64,000 bases of DNA from Magnetococcales bacterium (GCA_015229045.1 JADGCJ010000005.1:1-64000), one strand, 5' to 3'. Numbered from the stretch's first letter, positions 1 to 10,617 are shown. Numbers and translations: made by a program. The notes: generated by a model not told the origin, from the sequence alone.

Positions 1-7
1 GTCAATA

Positions 8-60
8 TTTTTTCGATCACAAAAAACTACGTGTCCCAAAATAGACGCGGTTTAATGTGA
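8..60 (+). repeat. Dispersed repeat family C, copy 1
   Basis: An approximately 53-bp sequence with a T-run, CGATCACAAAAAA, then an ACGTGTCCCAAAA core and AGACGCG. It recurs at 46912-46965 in the same orientation and at 7011-7055 inverted. It lies just upstream of the first hybrid kinase. All three copies are intergenic or at gene ends. Function is unknown; it could be a mobile-element end or a regulatory element. Confidence 0.6.
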
Positions 61-88
61 CCATGGAGGAAGAAAAACAGACCGCCTC

Positions 89-3000
89 ATGAAATCACTC
101 CTCGTCGTTGAAGACTCAAAAAGTTTTGGGGAGATTCTCCAGGGCCGCATCGCCAGCGCGTTGGGTTTGGAGGTGATTTGGGCGCGTTCTCTGGCCGAGG
201 CGACGCAGGCCGTGGCCCAGGTCGGCAAACCGTTTGCCTTGGGTGTTCTCGATCTCTATCTGCCCGATGCCCTCGATGGCGAGATTGTCGATTTTGTCTT
301 GCGCCAGGGCATTCCCAGTGTGGTCCTGACCGGGGAGTACCACCCGGAGCTGCGGGATCGCATTCTCTCCCAGGGAGTGCTCGACTATTTCATCAAGGAC
401 AATATCAACGTCGTCAGTTCCGTCATTTACTTCATCAAACGTTTTTTGCGCAACCATCGTGCCCGGGTTCTGGTGGTTGACGACTCCCGCAGTGCACGAA
501 AAATTCTTGCTGGTCTGTTGCAGCGGTACGGCTTTCAGGTTCTGGAGGCGGCCGATGGGGCCGATGCCCTGCGGCAAATGGCTGAGGCATCGATCCAGAT
601 TGTGCTGACCGACTACCAGATGCCTGGCATGGACGGCTTTCAATTGACGCGCAAGATTCGTGGTCAATTTTCTCCGGAAGAGCTGGCCGTGATCGGTTTT
701 TCGGCCCACGACAATGGCGATCTGGCCAGTCGTTTCATCAAGGCCGGGGCCAATGACTTTCTCGCCAAGCCGTTTCGCAACGAGGAGCTGTTGTGTCGGG
801 TGTTCCAGACCATCGAAATGATTGACCGGCATCGGGAGACCGAACAGCTGGTCAAGCGTCAGGAGAGCCTGGTCAAACGGCACCAGGCCATCCTGGAAAA
901 TGCCCTGGATGCCATCGTCACGACCGATCATCGCGGCTATGTGACGGGTTTCAATCCCGCTGCCGAGGTTTTGTTCGGTTACAACAAAGAGATGGTCATG
1001 GGGCAGCTCGCCCATGAATACATCATTCCCCCGCACCTGCGGGAGCAGCACCAGCGTGCCGTCATGCGCTGGACAACCCGGGAAAAAAAGGATCCCGTTC
1101 TCAAACGTCGTCTGGAACTGCCTGGACTGCGGGCCAATGGTGACATCGTCGATCTGGAAATAGCCATCACCGCCATTCGCCACGAAGATCATCTCCAGTT
1201 CACCGCCTTTCTCCAGGATATCACCCAACGTCGCCAGTTGCTGAAATCTCTCGAAGAGACGCTGCAGGTGGCCGAGTCGGCCAGCCGGGCCAAAAGCGAG
1301 TTCATCGCCAACACCAGCCATGAAATTCGTACCCCGATGAACGCCATCATCGGTTTTACCGAGCTGGCCCTGAAGACCGAGCTGTCACCCAGGTTGGCCG
1401 ACTATTTGAGCAAGGTGCAGCGGGCCTCCCACACCCTGATGGGATTGATCGACGACATCCTCGACTTTTCCAAGATGGAGGCGGGCAAGTTGGAGCTGGA
1501 TCCGGTGGTGTTCGATCCCCAGGATTTGATCGACCGCCTGGCCGAGCTGTTCAGCATGCAAACGATGGAAAAGGGCATCGAGTTGGTCTTCTATGCCCCC
1601 GTCGAGATCCATCGCGCCTTTTTTGGCGACGAACAACGTCTGGAACAGATCCTTATCAACCTGATTCGCAATGCCATCAAGTTTACCGAGGGCGGAACCA
1701 TCGCCGTGCGCATGACCATGCGCGACACGGGCGACAACAGCGTCGAATTGACCTGCCAGGTGCAGGATACCGGGATCGGCATCGATCAGGATCGCCTGCC
1801 GCACCTGTTTTTGCCTTTCGTGCAGGCCGATGGTTCCACGACCCGGAGGTATGGCGGCACCGGCCTGGGGTTGACCATCTGCAAGCGGTTGGTCGAATTG
1901 ATGCACGGTGCCATCCACGCCGAGAGCACACCAGGGGTGGGCAGCACTTTTTCCTTCCATATTCCCCTGGAGTGGCGTCCCCCCCTGCACCAGGATCGCG
2001 TGATCATGGCCAGACGTTTTCACGGCATGCGCGTCCTGGCCGTGGATGACAATGGTGCGACGCGGGAGATGTTGCGGGGCATTCTGGGGTCGTTTGGTCT
2101 GGAGGCGGTGACGGTGGACTCGGGCGAGGCGGCCCTGACGGAAATGCTCACCGCTCACGCCGAACATCGTCCCTTTCCCCTGGTGATCATGGATTGGCGT
2201 CTGCCCGGTCAAAACGGCATCGAGATTACCAAAAAAATTTGGGCAACCCAGGCCAGAATGCCTCCTCCCAGTGCGCGGGCGAGGGTGATCATGCTCACCG
2301 CCTTTGGTGATGATGAAACCGAGCAGGAGGCCCTCGCCGCCGGGATCGACGCCTTCATCCACAAGCCGGTCACCCGTTCCCAGATTCTGGAAGCGATCCA
2401 GAAGGTGTTCGGCGAACAGACCCCGAAGCGCAACCGCCAGGCCAAGGTGCTGGCCGAAGAGGTGGAGACCTCGAGAAGGATTGGCGGCGCACGCATCCTG
2501 CTTGCCGATGACAACGACATCAACCAGCAGGTGGCCCGGGAGATTCTCGAACGGGTCGGACTCTACGTCGATGTTGCCAACAATGGTCAGGAAGTCCTCG
2601 ATCTGCTGGAACGCAGCACCTACGAGGCGGTCCTGCTCGACATACAGATGCCGGTCATGGATGGCCTGGAAACGGCGCGGCGCATGCGTGCCGATCCGCG
2701 TTTCCGCGACCTGCCGGTGATCGCCATGACCGCCCACGCCATGGCCGACGACAAACGTCGTTGCCTGGAAGCCGGCATGAACGACCATCTGGCCAAACCG
2801 ATTCGCCCGGAGCGACTCTATGGTTTGTTGAGTCGTCTGGTCGGGCCCATCTCTGTGCCCCAGGCCATCGCCGATGACGCCGAGACCCCGGTCGACCTGC
2901 CGGAGATACCGGGTTTGGACAGCGTCGATGGCTTGCGGCGTGTCGGCGGCAATCGCACCCTGTATCTGAGCCTGCTGGCGCGTTTCCAGGAGGAGCAGGC

Positions 3001-3523
3001 CGACCTGTTGGATCGCATCACCGGCGCTTTGCGGGAGAGTGACCTGCATACGGCAGCCCACCTGACCCATGCCATCAAGGGGGTGGCCGGCAATATTGGT
3101 GCCATCCCCCTGCAACAGGCGGCCAGGGATCTCGAACTGGCCATCAAGAACCGGCACAATCCACAGGCGACGCTGACCGCCTTTGCGGCACACCTGAAGC
3201 CGTTGCTCTACGCCCTGTCCCACCTCGCGGACCAGGACGACGATCAGACGCCGCCGACCTTGCCCATGGATGCCTTGCCCTCTTCGGTTCGCGAGCGTCT
3301 TGCTCCCCTGATGCAAAAGTTGGCACAATACCTTGCCGATTATAATTTTGCGGCTCAGGATCTCTTGAAAGGTATGCGCGAGGAGTTTTCCACCACCCCC
3401 CTGGGATCTGGTTTGGGCAGGATGGCCGCACAGCTTGAACGCTACGAATTTGAAAAAGCGCTGGAAACCTTGGTCAAGATGGCCGTGAGACTCGATATCA
3501 ACCTGGGAGAGAGCGACCCATGA
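89..3523 (+). CDS. Hybrid sensor histidine kinase with four receiver domains, PAS and Hpt
   Basis: An 1144-residue cytoplasmic phosphorelay protein; no membrane segment is visible. Domains in order: receiver 1 (about 1-120, acceptor Asp near 55), receiver 2 (about 127-245, VLTDYQMPG), PAS (about 262-385), HisKA with the H-box [13 protein letters not shown] (His near 411), HATPase (about 515-632, with DTGIGI and GGTGLGL), receiver 3 (about 648-775), receiver 4 (about 802-925, [11 protein letters not shown]) and a C-terminal Hpt domain with [12 protein letters not shown] (His near 993). All relay stations are therefore present in one chain. The stop overlaps the next kinase's ATG (ATGA), so the two are probably co-translated. 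The two N-terminal receivers suggest input from an upstream kinase. The ligand and output are unknown. Confidence 0.93.
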   Translation: MKSLLVVEDSKSFGEILQGRIASALGLEVIWARSLAEATQAVAQVGKPFALGVLDLYLPDALDGEIVDFVLRQGIPSVVLTGEYHPELRDRILSQGVLDYFIKDNINVVSSVIYFIKRFLRNHRARVLVVDDSRSARKILAGLLQRYGFQVLEAADGADALRQMAEASIQIVLTDYQMPGMDGFQLTRKIRGQFSPEELAVIGFSAHDNGDLASRFIKAGANDFLAKPFRNEELLCRVFQTIEMIDRHRETEQLVKRQESLVKRHQAILENALDAIVTTDHRGYVTGFNPAAEVLFGYNKEMVMGQLAHEYIIPPHLREQHQRAVMRWTTREKKDPVLKRRLELPGLRANGDIVDLEIAITAIRHEDHLQFTAFLQDITQRRQLLKSLEETLQVAESASRAKSEFIANTSHEIRTPMNAIIGFTELALKTELSPRLADYLSKVQRASHTLMGLIDDILDFSKMEAGKLELDPVVFDPQDLIDRLAELFSMQTMEKGIELVFYAPVEIHRAFFGDEQRLEQILINLIRNAIKFTEGGTIAVRMTMRDTGDNSVELTCQVQDTGIGIDQDRLPHLFLPFVQADGSTTRRYGGTGLGLTICKRLVELMHGAIHAESTPGVGSTFSFHIPLEWRPPLHQDRVIMARRFHGMRVLAVDDNGATREMLRGILGSFGLEAVTVDSGEAALTEMLTAHAEHRPFPLVIMDWRLPGQNGIEITKKIWATQARMPPPSARARVIMLTAFGDDETEQEALAAGIDAFIHKPVTRSQILEAIQKVFGEQTPKRNRQAKVLAEEVETSRRIGGARILLADDNDINQQVAREILERVGLYVDVANNGQEVLDLLERSTYEAVLLDIQMPVMDGLETARRMRADPRFRDLPVIAMTAHAMADDKRRCLEAGMNDHLAKPIRPERLYGLLSRLVGPISVPQAIADDAETPVDLPEIPGLDSVDGLRRVGGNRTLYLSLLARFQEEQADLLDRITGALRESDLHTAAHLTHAIKGVAGNIGAIPLQQAARDLELAIKNRHNPQATLTAFAAHLKPLLYALSHLADQDDDQTPPTLPMDALPSSVRERLAPLMQKLAQYLADYNFAAQDLLKGMREEFSTTPLGSGLGRMAAQLERYEFEKALETLVKMAVRLDINLGESDP

Positions 3524-5928
3524 ACAGCTCGCCACCCAAAAAAAAGGTTCTCATTGTCGATGATCAGCGCACCAATATCGACATTCTGATCGGTATCCTT
3601 CCCGAGTACGAACGGCGCATCGCTCTCAATGGCAGACAGGCCCTGAAGATTGCCCAGTCGGACAATCCACCCGACATCATCCTGCTCGATATCATGATGC
3701 CGGAGATGAATGGTTATCAGGTGTGCCAGTTACTCAAGGATGATGCCAGGACCAGCGATATTCCCGTGATTTTTGTCACGGCCAGAAAAGAGGTGGAGGA
3801 CGAAACCAGGGGCCTGGGCATGGGCGCGGTCGATTATATCACCAAGCCCTTCAATCCGGATATTGTGCGCCACCGGGTCAAAAATCACCTCGACCTGAAA
3901 GAGCAACGCGACAACCTGGAGGCCCTCGTTCAACAACGCACCAGGGATCTGGAGCTGGCCCTGGTTGCCGCCGAAACGGCCAATCGCGCCAAAAGCGAAT
4001 TCCTGGCCAACATGAGCCATGAAATCCGGACCCCCATGAATGCCATCATGGGCATGACCGATCTGCTCCTGGATGCCGGTCCCGCCCAGGAGCAACGCGA
4101 ATATCTGGAGATTGTCCAGACCGCATCGCGCTCCCTGCTGGAGTTGCTCAACAGCATCCTGGAGCTTTCCAAGATCGATGCCGGCTATCTGCGGTTGGAA
4201 AAAATCTCCTTCGATCTGCTTGGTCGTCTGGAGGCTGCCTGCGAAACCCTGGCTCTCCGGGCCCACGAAAAAGAGCTGGAGCTTTTGTGTCATCTCTCTC
4301 CCCAGGTGCCGAAAACCCTGATCGGCGATCCCCTGCGTCTGAATCAAATCCTCATCAACCTGATCAACAATGCCATCAAATTTACCGAAAGCGGCGAGAT
4401 CCTGTTGCAGGTGACCCTGGTGGAGGAGGCAGAGCCAACACCGGAGAGCTGCCTGGTGCGCTTTGCGGTGCAGGATACCGGGATTGGTATTCCTGCCAGT
4501 CGGCTGGAGACTATTTTTGAGCGTTTTACCCAGGCCGATGGCTCCATCACCCGCCATTTTGGCGGTACCGGCCTGGGATTGACCATCAGCCGCCATCTGG
4601 TGGAGTTGATGGGCGGCACGATCGGAGTGGAGAGTCACCTCAACCACGGGAGTCTTTTCCATTTCACGGTGCGTTTTGGCATTGGTCAGCGTTGCCTGGT
4701 CGATCCGGACCAGATTCTGGAAGAGCGCAGATATCAGGACAGGTGCCTGGAATTGCAGGGGGTTTCAGCTCTGGTTGCCTGGAAGAGTCTTCATGGTCAG
4801 GAGGTGATACAGGAGACGTTGCACACGTTTGGTATCGACGTCACGACGGCGACCGATATGGCACAACTGAAGGCTGCCCTGGCAGGTCGTGCGCCCGATC
4901 AACCTTTCGATGTGGTCATCCTCGACCATGGTTTTCCCGATCAGGATGCCGCCCTGCTGCACAATCTGGAAGGGCTGCCTGGTTGGCGCGGTAAACTGAT
5001 CGTTTTGTTGCCCACGCACCGGCGTATCGACGATGTCAGCCATCTGTGCAGGGCCGACAACCGCATCTGTTGCCGCAAGCCGGTGAAAAAATACTCTCTT
5101 TGGCGACACATCATGCAAATCCTCGGGCGTTTGCCGGACGACAAGGACAAACAGCCGGGTATCGTTTCATCCCCGTTGCCTCTCCGGAGGGTATCCCCGC
5201 TCAACATTTTGCTGGTCGAGGATACGTTCAACAACCAGAGACTGGCCCTGACGATTCTCAAACGGGCCGGTCACCGGGTCACGGTGGTCGGCAACGGCAA
5301 GGATGCCCTGGTGGCCATCGCCGCCAATCTGTTTGACGTGATCTTGATGGATTTGCACATGCCGGAGATGGATGGTTATGAGGCCACCCGTTGTATTCGT
5401 GGCGGTCATGGGGTGGCCGAGGAGAAACGCCACATTCCCATCGTTGCCGTGACGGCCCACGCCATGGAGTCGGAGCGGCAACGCTGTCTGCAATCGGGGA
5501 TGAATGGTTTTCTGCGCAAGCCTTACCGTTTTGAGGAGCTGCTGGAGGCCATTGCCCCCTATGGTTCCCGGCTGGAAGAGGCGACCAGCAAACCCTCTCA
5601 GGTTGCCGAAACCCCTGTTTTGAAGGCCGTGGCGGGTGATCCGGAGAGCATTGCCCGCAGCCGGGTGCGTTTTCTGGAAGAGGGGCCTGGTCAGTTGCGC
5701 GCTTTGCAACAGGCCATCGCCGGGCAAGATCCTGTACAGATTCGCAGGATGGTGACCTGGTTCAAGGAGGCGGCCCTGGAGGTGGGAGCGACCCGGGTGC
5801 GGGTCAAGGCCATGCTGCTCGGCGGCAAGGCCGACATGAAAAACTGGACCGAGTCTGCCGCCATTCTCCAGGAGCTGACCCTGGAAGTGGATAAGGCCCT
5901 GATGGCCCTGCAACAGAAAGACGCCTGA
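3520..5928 (+). CDS. Hybrid histidine kinase with receiver input domain, partner of the upstream kinase
   Basis: An 802-residue cytoplasmic hybrid kinase. Domains: N-terminal receiver ([11 protein letters not shown], Asp near 57), a coiled-coil linker (about 125-155), HisKA ([12 protein letters not shown], His near 167), HATPase (about 280-395, [10 protein letters not shown]), a poorly conserved receiver (about 415-530) and a good C-terminal receiver (about 560-680, [11 protein letters not shown]). The last 100 residues look like an Hpt helix bundle, but the position of the phospho-accepting His appears to hold Trp ([13 protein letters not shown]), so that domain is probably inactive. It starts inside the stop of the preceding kinase gene. 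I infer that the two proteins form one relay, with the upstream protein supplying the working Hpt. Its end abuts repeat family A. Confidence 0.92.
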   Translation: MNSSPPKKKVLIVDDQRTNIDILIGILPEYERRIALNGRQALKIAQSDNPPDIILLDIMMPEMNGYQVCQLLKDDARTSDIPVIFVTARKEVEDETRGLGMGAVDYITKPFNPDIVRHRVKNHLDLKEQRDNLEALVQQRTRDLELALVAAETANRAKSEFLANMSHEIRTPMNAIMGMTDLLLDAGPAQEQREYLEIVQTASRSLLELLNSILELSKIDAGYLRLEKISFDLLGRLEAACETLALRAHEKELELLCHLSPQVPKTLIGDPLRLNQILINLINNAIKFTESGEILLQVTLVEEAEPTPESCLVRFAVQDTGIGIPASRLETIFERFTQADGSITRHFGGTGLGLTISRHLVELMGGTIGVESHLNHGSLFHFTVRFGIGQRCLVDPDQILEERRYQDRCLELQGVSALVAWKSLHGQEVIQETLHTFGIDVTTATDMAQLKAALAGRAPDQPFDVVILDHGFPDQDAALLHNLEGLPGWRGKLIVLLPTHRRIDDVSHLCRADNRICCRKPVKKYSLWRHIMQILGRLPDDKDKQPGIVSSPLPLRRVSPLNILLVEDTFNNQRLALTILKRAGHRVTVVGNGKDALVAIAANLFDVILMDLHMPEMDGYEATRCIRGGHGVAEEKRHIPIVAVTAHAMESERQRCLQSGMNGFLRKPYRFEELLEAIAPYGSRLEEATSKPSQVAETPVLKAVAGDPESIARSRVRFLEEGPGQLRALQQAIAGQDPVQIRRMVTWFKEAALEVGATRVRVKAMLLGGKADMKNWTESAAILQELTLEVDKALMALQQKDA

Positions 5929-6053
5929 TACCCATTTGCATTCATCGCGATAACTTTGTTGGCTGCATCGTCGTCTCCTCAGCGTACCCAACAGGTACCG
6001 TCCCGTTGACTCCTCCTCGCTGCCTCGTTCGCGCATCGACTGAAAATGGGTAT
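5928..6053. repeat. Dispersed repeat family A, copy 1 (126 bp with terminal inverted repeats)
   Basis: The element begins ATACCCATTTGCA and ends TGAAAATGGGTAT, which are imperfect inverted termini. A second 126-bp copy lies at 10618-10743 and a degraded one at about 32905-32978. This copy separates two convergent genes and starts at the last base of the kinase stop codon. It resembles a miniature inverted-repeat element or a REP-like palindromic element; no coding capacity is evident. Confidence 0.75.
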
Positions 6054-6058
6054 GAGAG

Positions 6059-6892
6059 TCAGGGTGTTGCGTCGTCGAGAATGCTCCTGGTCTTGGCGAT
6101 GGAATCGGTATCCAGGAGTTGAAACTCAAGCATGGCCAGCAGATAGATGGTCTCGCGGCTCAGGTCGAGCATGTCACGATAGGCATGGTCGGCCATGGGG
6201 CCGTTGCGTTTGCGCAAGGCGAGCATGGTGGCTGTGGCCTTGTCGTGAAAGGATTTGTGCATCTGATCCAAAAGGGCGATGGCCGGCACGTCGCGATGGC
6301 GCCGCATGCCGACGGCATGGATCCAGACCCCCAGGGCGCACGTCTCGGCGGGTTCGAGGACGGCATCGTCTCCCCAATGGCGAAAGGCCTCCGGCATGGC
6401 CAGGGTCCAGCGCAGATGTTGCAGGCGGGCATGGCTGATTTCGAGAACTTTGTGATCGTCCGGGGTGGCAAACTGCGGACCATCAAAGAGACGGCGCAAT
6501 AAATTGCGCAGAGGGTGGTGGGTTGCCGCCGGAACGGAGCGGCTCTTTTCAAGGGCATTCAGCTCCATGTGGGTGAGCAGGAGAATGATCTCCCGACTCA
6601 TGGTTCGCACATCGGCCATGGCCAGTTTTGCTCCTCCCTGGGGAGATGTCAGGTTGGCAACCACCGCCTCCGCGCTTTTGTGAAAGCGTTTGTGGGTGCG
6701 GATCAGTTCATGGATGGTATTGTCGGATCCATATTTTTCCATGCCGATGGTATGCAGCCAGAGGCCCAGTTCACAATCCTCGTGGGATTGCAGGGCGATG
6801 TCACCTTGTCCGGTCTGGTCCAGATTTTCCAGTTTGAGTTCCCAGTTCAGGTGGACATTGCGCGCGATGGCCAGATCAAGACGTGTCTGCAT
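6059..6892 (-). CDS. Tandem CZB (chemoreceptor zinc-binding) domain protein
   Basis: A 277-residue soluble protein made of two CZB-type helical bundles. The first has His14, the CELGLWLH motif (Cys40), His67 and His71; this spacing matches the 3-His/1-Cys zinc site of CZB domains. The second repeats the pattern (RLQHLRW, CALGVWIH, MHKSFH) between about residues 155 and 245. CZB domains usually occur singly at the C-terminus of chemoreceptors or diguanylate cyclases, where they sense zinc or hypochlorite. Here no output domain is attached, so it may act as a stand-alone sensor or zinc buffer. It converges with the hybrid kinase pair across repeat A. A plausible promoter lies upstream at 6951-6980. 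Confidence 0.8.
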   Translation of the reverse strand: MQTRLDLAIARNVHLNWELKLENLDQTGQGDIALQSHEDCELGLWLHTIGMEKYGSDNTIHELIRTHKRFHKSAEAVVANLTSPQGGAKLAMADVRTMSREIILLLTHMELNALEKSRSVPAATHHPLRNLLRRLFDGPQFATPDDHKVLEISHARLQHLRWTLAMPEAFRHWGDDAVLEPAETCALGVWIHAVGMRRHRDVPAIALLDQMHKSFHDKATATMLALRKRNGPMADHAYRDMLDLSRETIYLLAMLEFQLLDTDSIAKTRSILDDATP

Positions 6893-6950
6893 GGTTGGTA
6901 CCCTCTCCGATGGATCGATACAAGGCTGCGCATGGCGCCCACTCCTGATG

Positions 6951-6980
6951 ATTATATATTAAAATATAAAATTGTTTCAG
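6951..6980 (-). promoter_or_regulatory. Candidate sigma70-type promoter for the tandem CZB gene
   Basis: On the minus strand a CTGAAA (-35-like, 6975-6980) is followed after 18 bases by a perfect TATAAT (6951-6956) in a strikingly AT-rich patch, about 60 bp before the start codon. It is assigned by consensus match only. Confidence 0.45.
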
Positions 6981-7010
6981 GGAAGACGCAAGAGGCAGCA
7001 GGGCGAGCGC

Positions 7011-7055
7011 ATTCAAATCGCGTCTGTTTTGGGACACGTCGTTTTTTTGTGGTTG
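7011..7055 (-). repeat. Dispersed repeat family C, copy 3 (inverted)
   Basis: Read on the minus strand this gives CACAAAAAAACGACGTGTCC followed by CAAAACAGACGCGA, matching positions 8-60 and 46912-46965. It sits between the CZB gene and the 3' end of the membrane-protein gene. Confidence 0.6.
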
Positions 7056-7059
7056 CACA

Positions 7060-8928
7060 CTATCTGGTTGGGGATTGGCCGTCGTCTTCTCTTGTCTTCA
7101 GAATGATCAAGCCCTTCTTCTCTGGATGATCCAGAGAGAACCCGTTTTCTTCATGGTAGACGGGGCGATAGTTTTGTTTCAACCAGGCGATGATACCAAG
7201 ACCAAACCCGTTGGGACTGCCCATGAAGGGATAACCGTACTCTTCGGTGGGGCGGGACCAGAAAAGGATGTACCGTGGGCGACCCCTTTGTATCTCTTCG
7301 ATGAAATAATTTTCTCCCTTCCATGCGAGGTCGGAGGGCAGGAAGCTGTAGACCCGGGTTGGATTGATCGCCTGGTAGAAAAAGTTAAAGATCAGGCCGT
7401 CGGGAATGGCCACCAGAGTCTCTCCCGAACGCAGCTGCTGCCTGGCCCAATGGGCGACATGGGCATGCACGAGAGATCCGAGATAGATGGAGGGAGGAAG
7501 GGCCAGCATGCGGTTGTTTCCGGTGCCGATCTCATAGGTCGTGCGCTGATGGTATGCCTGTGAGCAGTGCCAGACACCAGCCACGACGAACACCACGAAA
7601 GCGGTGTGAATTCCCCTGGTCATTTTCGCCCTGCCAAAATCTCCTCGATGGGTCATCCAAAGAGGGATCATCCCGGTCAGCAAACCGATGAAGCCAAGGA
7701 AAGCCGGAGTGACCAACACAAACCCATAGCCGGTCAATGTGGTGTCAAAGAATTTACGCAAGAGCAATGTCAGGGAAAAAATACTCCAAATACCCATGAA
7801 AAACATCGGCTCCCGGGTTTTATGGTCTGTTCGTGCCATTCGGTAGCCAAACGCGATGAGAACCAGAGTCAGACAGGTGAAGATCATAAGTCCACGTGGC
7901 ACCAGGACGACGCTGAAAAAGGACCATCCGTGGCGCAAAACGAAGAGCAGAGGCCAGGTCAGGGCGATGAAACAGATGAGCAGGGTTGGCAGCGCATGCA
8001 CCTTGACGCGACTGACCCAGTAGGTCGTCAGAGTCCAACCGAGCAGTATGGCAGCGGAGAACAGAGCCAGGAAAAGGTTTCTTTCCAGGTGATTGATGCC
8101 GGAGATGGTTTTTTGGAAATAGGAGCTGACGACATATCCGGATTTGAGAAACATCCATGCTCCCCCCACTGCCTGCAATGCCGAGTCGAGGGGCAGGACG
8201 GTGAGAAAATAACCGAAAAAAAGCAGGGAGGGCAGAAAAAAGGTCAGAAGCACACCCATGGCGTGACGGAGGGAGTCTTGCCACCGCAGGGGGTAACAGG
8301 CTGCCATGCCCAGGGCCACCGCACTGCCACTGACGACCAGGGCGAGAAAATATTCGGGCTTGATCAAAAAGCAGATGCCGGTCAGCAGGGCGGCCACATA
8401 CAAACCAGCGGTGTTTCCGCGCCGAACGTAGGACAGAAGGGCCGTCAACGCTGTCAGTGCAACGATGAAACCGTGCGTGGCGGCATGGCCGTAAGGGGCG
8501 ATAAAATTGAAGCTGTTCAACTTCAGGGTGTGGGAAAACACCCCCAAAACCATGAAGCCCAGAGCAGCCAAAAATCCTGGAAGCCACCCCAACCATGTTC
8601 CGAAGAGAGACAGGATGACAAAGGTGGCACAGGCGGCCAGAATCAGGTTGACGATAAACAGGGTATGTGCCGTTTCGCCACCGATGGCCATCCATAACGC
8701 ATTGAAATAATCGGAGAAGGGACCAAATATTTGATAGAGATCCCTCTGCAATATTTTGCCATGGAGAATTTGCCAGGGATAATAGAGTTCCCGGCCAAAA
8801 TCCATGACGGGATCGGCCCAGCGCAACCAGGTGGTGGCCGTCAGGGCGATAAAAATCAATCCGGTTGCCAGAAAAGAAAAAAGAGGCAGACTCGGTTTTT
8901 CGATCATTTTATTTGGGGAAATATGCAT
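7060..8928 (-). CDS. Polytopic membrane protein, GT-C glycosyltransferase-like
   Basis: About 622 residues with roughly eleven to twelve hydrophobic segments, beginning with one right after the N-terminus (FSFLATGLIFIALTATTW) and followed by an acidic/aromatic loop (MDFGRELYYPWQILHGK). A membrane-embedded N-terminal two-thirds, an early Asp-containing loop and a soluble C-terminal tail are typical of GT-C (PMT/ArnT-like) lipid-linked sugar transferases. I cannot confirm a catalytic motif, so this is a topology-based call. The reading frame stays open upstream into rnc. I chose the ATG at 8928 (17 bp after the rnc stop) because earlier starts would encode low-complexity sequence overlapping rnc; the ATG at 8907 is an alternative. 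It is probably the distal gene of the lepA-lepB-rnc transcript. Confidence 0.6.
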   Translation of the reverse strand: MHISPNKMIEKPSLPLFSFLATGLIFIALTATTWLRWADPVMDFGRELYYPWQILHGKILQRDLYQIFGPFSDYFNALWMAIGGETAHTLFIVNLILAACATFVILSLFGTWLGWLPGFLAALGFMVLGVFSHTLKLNSFNFIAPYGHAATHGFIVALTALTALLSYVRRGNTAGLYVAALLTGICFLIKPEYFLALVVSGSAVALGMAACYPLRWQDSLRHAMGVLLTFFLPSLLFFGYFLTVLPLDSALQAVGGAWMFLKSGYVVSSYFQKTISGINHLERNLFLALFSAAILLGWTLTTYWVSRVKVHALPTLLICFIALTWPLLFVLRHGWSFFSVVLVPRGLMIFTCLTLVLIAFGYRMARTDHKTREPMFFMGIWSIFSLTLLLRKFFDTTLTGYGFVLVTPAFLGFIGLLTGMIPLWMTHRGDFGRAKMTRGIHTAFVVFVVAGVWHCSQAYHQRTTYEIGTGNNRMLALPPSIYLGSLVHAHVAHWARQQLRSGETLVAIPDGLIFNFFYQAINPTRVYSFLPSDLAWKGENYFIEEIQRGRPRYILFWSRPTEEYGYPFMGSPNGFGLGIIAWLKQNYRPVYHEENGFSLDHPEKKGLIILKTREDDGQSPTR

Positions 8929-8945
8929 GACCGGATGGACGCAAT

Positions 8946-9653
8946 TCACACGTCCAAAGGCCAGAGATCGAGGACCATGCGGGCGGCTTCGCGCTCGGCG
9001 CTGCGTTTGGTGGACCCTTGGCCCTGTCCCGGGGGCAATCCATCGGCTGCGCACTCGACGGTGAAGGTGCGTTGATGCGGTGCACCTTCCGCCTGGATGA
9101 CCCGATAGATGGGCAGGGGACGCCCCAGGCCCTGAAGCTTTTCTTGCAGGAGGGACTTGAAATCCTTGCCGGGTTGCCCGGTTTGCATGGCGGCAATGGT
9201 CGCGGTAAACATCTTCCTGACCACCTCCCGGACAGCGTCATGGCCGCCGTCCAGATAGATGGCCCCCAGAACGGCTTCCATGGCATTGCCCAGGATGGAG
9301 TTTTTTTCGCGGCCACCGCTCAGGGCCTCGCCGTGCCCCATGTGCAGGCAGTTGCCCAGGTCAATTTTGCGGCTGAAGTGGCTCAGAGAGTCGGTGTTGA
9401 CGAGGGTGGCCCGCCAGCGGGAGAGCGCCCCCTCGTCGAGATCCGGAAACTGGTTGAAAAGCAGCTCCGAGATCAACAGATTCAAAACCGCATCGCCGAG
9501 AAACTCCAGCCGTTCGTTGTGCCACGGCAGAGTGGCGCCCGGCTGGTTCTCTCCCGTCGGGGGCAGGCTCGAACGATGCCGCAACGCCTGCTGCAAGAGT
9601 TCCTGGTTCTTGAAATGGTAACCGAAATTGCTTTGCAGGATATCGAGTTGCAA
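8946..9653 (-). CDS. rnc: Ribonuclease III
   Basis: A 235-residue double-strand-specific endoribonuclease that processes rRNA precursors and structured mRNAs. The catalytic signature NERLEFLGDAVL is intact (about residues 45-56), the second metal-binding region reads AMEAVLGAIYLDGG, and a C-terminal dsRBD follows (about 160-230, ending with the typical AEREAARMVLDLW helix). The start codon is TTG, preceded by a GGAG Shine-Dalgarno that lies across the lepB stop, and the gap to lepB is only 4 bp. This indicates translational coupling in the common lepA-lepB-rnc order. Confidence 0.93.
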   Translation of the reverse strand: MQLDILQSNFGYHFKNQELLQQALRHRSSLPPTGENQPGATLPWHNERLEFLGDAVLNLLISELLFNQFPDLDEGALSRWRATLVNTDSLSHFSRKIDLGNCLHMGHGEALSGGREKNSILGNAMEAVLGAIYLDGGHDAVREVVRKMFTATIAAMQTGQPGKDFKSLLQEKLQGLGRPLPIYRVIQAEGAPHQRTFTVECAADGLPPGQGQGSTKRSAEREAARMVLDLWPLDV

Positions 9654-9657
9654 CTCT

Positions 9658-10605
9658 CTACTCCACGGAACTGGCCACCCGTTTCCAGCGTGGAGACGAG
9701 GCGTTGGCGTCCCAGGACCAGAAGAGGGCCACGGCCTTGCCTACCAGCCGATAACTGGGGACAAAACCCCAGATGCGCGAGTCATTGCTGTTGTCGCGAT
9801 TGTCTCCCATGACAAAATAGTGGCCGGGAGGCACGACCACTTCAGTGCGTTTATCGATGAAATCCATTTGGTTTTGCACCAGAATGCTGTGCGGTGCCTG
9901 TTCGAGTTTTTCCTGTCGCTGCTCGGCGCTGATTTCGTAGCCACGCTCATTCTGGTAGGAGAAGGAACCTGAAATGGTGTAGGCCACCGGGTTGCCGTTG
10001 ATGAAGAGCCGTTTGTGGTCGTAGACGACCCGGTCGCCGGGCAGGCCGATGATGCGTTTGATATAATCCTTGTTGGGTTCCTTGGGATACTCGAAGACGG
10101 CGATATCGCCGCGTTGCGGTCCCCGGCCGAACAAAACCCGCTCGCCGGTAAAGGGGATGCGATGCCCGTAGGAGAGCTTGTTGACAAAGAGGTAATCACC
10201 GACCAGCAGGGTGGGAATCATGGAGCCGGAAGGAATCTTGAAGGGTTCGATGATAAATGTACGAACGAAGAGGGCAATGCCGACCGCCAAAACGATGGCG
10301 TCGTAATATTCACGAAACCAGGATGGTTGATCGAGGAGGCGCTGGCCGGGCAGCAGCAGAAAGAGACCAAAGGCCACCATGCCCAGACCGGCCATGGGAG
10401 CGGGTCCCATGCGCTCTTCCAGGGTATCGATGCCGAGGACCATGTAGCTGCCAAACATGAACGTCCCGGCGAGGATGAACAGGATGCCGTGCTGGAGATG
10501 CCTTTTGGTAATGCCCTTGTTATTCATGTCTGCCCGATCCGCGTATGACTTGGCTGATGGTCCGGAGGGTGTTCCGGGGGAGAGTGGTTTGGGGGAGGTG
10601 TGCAT
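9658..10605 (-). CDS. lepB: Signal peptidase I
   Basis: Type I leader peptidase of the inner membrane (about 315 residues), cleaving signal peptides on the periplasmic side. After two N-terminal hydrophobic segments come the catalytic Ser region PSGSMIPTLLVGDYLFVNK (Ser near 128), the Lys general-base region KDYIKRIIGLPGDRV (Lys near 182) and the downstream box GDNRDNSNDSRIWG. An in-frame ATG exists upstream at 10635, but it lies inside repeat A and would add [10 protein letters not shown] encoded by the repeat. I prefer the ATG at 10605; the ATG at 10527 (MNNKGITKRH) is another option close to the first membrane helix. It lies between lepA and rnc. Confidence 0.93.
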   Translation of the reverse strand: MHTSPKPLSPGTPSGPSAKSYADRADMNNKGITKRHLQHGILFILAGTFMFGSYMVLGIDTLEERMGPAPMAGLGMVAFGLFLLLPGQRLLDQPSWFREYYDAIVLAVGIALFVRTFIIEPFKIPSGSMIPTLLVGDYLFVNKLSYGHRIPFTGERVLFGRGPQRGDIAVFEYPKEPNKDYIKRIIGLPGDRVVYDHKRLFINGNPVAYTISGSFSYQNERGYEISAEQRQEKLEQAPHSILVQNQMDFIDKRTEVVVPPGHYFVMGDNRDNSNDSRIWGFVPSYRLVGKAVALFWSWDANASSPRWKRVASSVE

Positions 10606-10617
10606 TTTCCGGGCCTG

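Noticed and set aside
63..92. Nine-codon upstream frame (ATGGAGGAAG...) whose stop overlaps the first kinase start
   Set aside because: It could be a leader peptide, but nothing beyond the ATGA overlap supports it.
1385..3535. Long minus-strand open frame (716 codons) opposite the first hybrid kinase
   Set aside because: It lies wholly antisense to an obvious multi-domain kinase and shows no domain; it is a high-GC codon-bias shadow.
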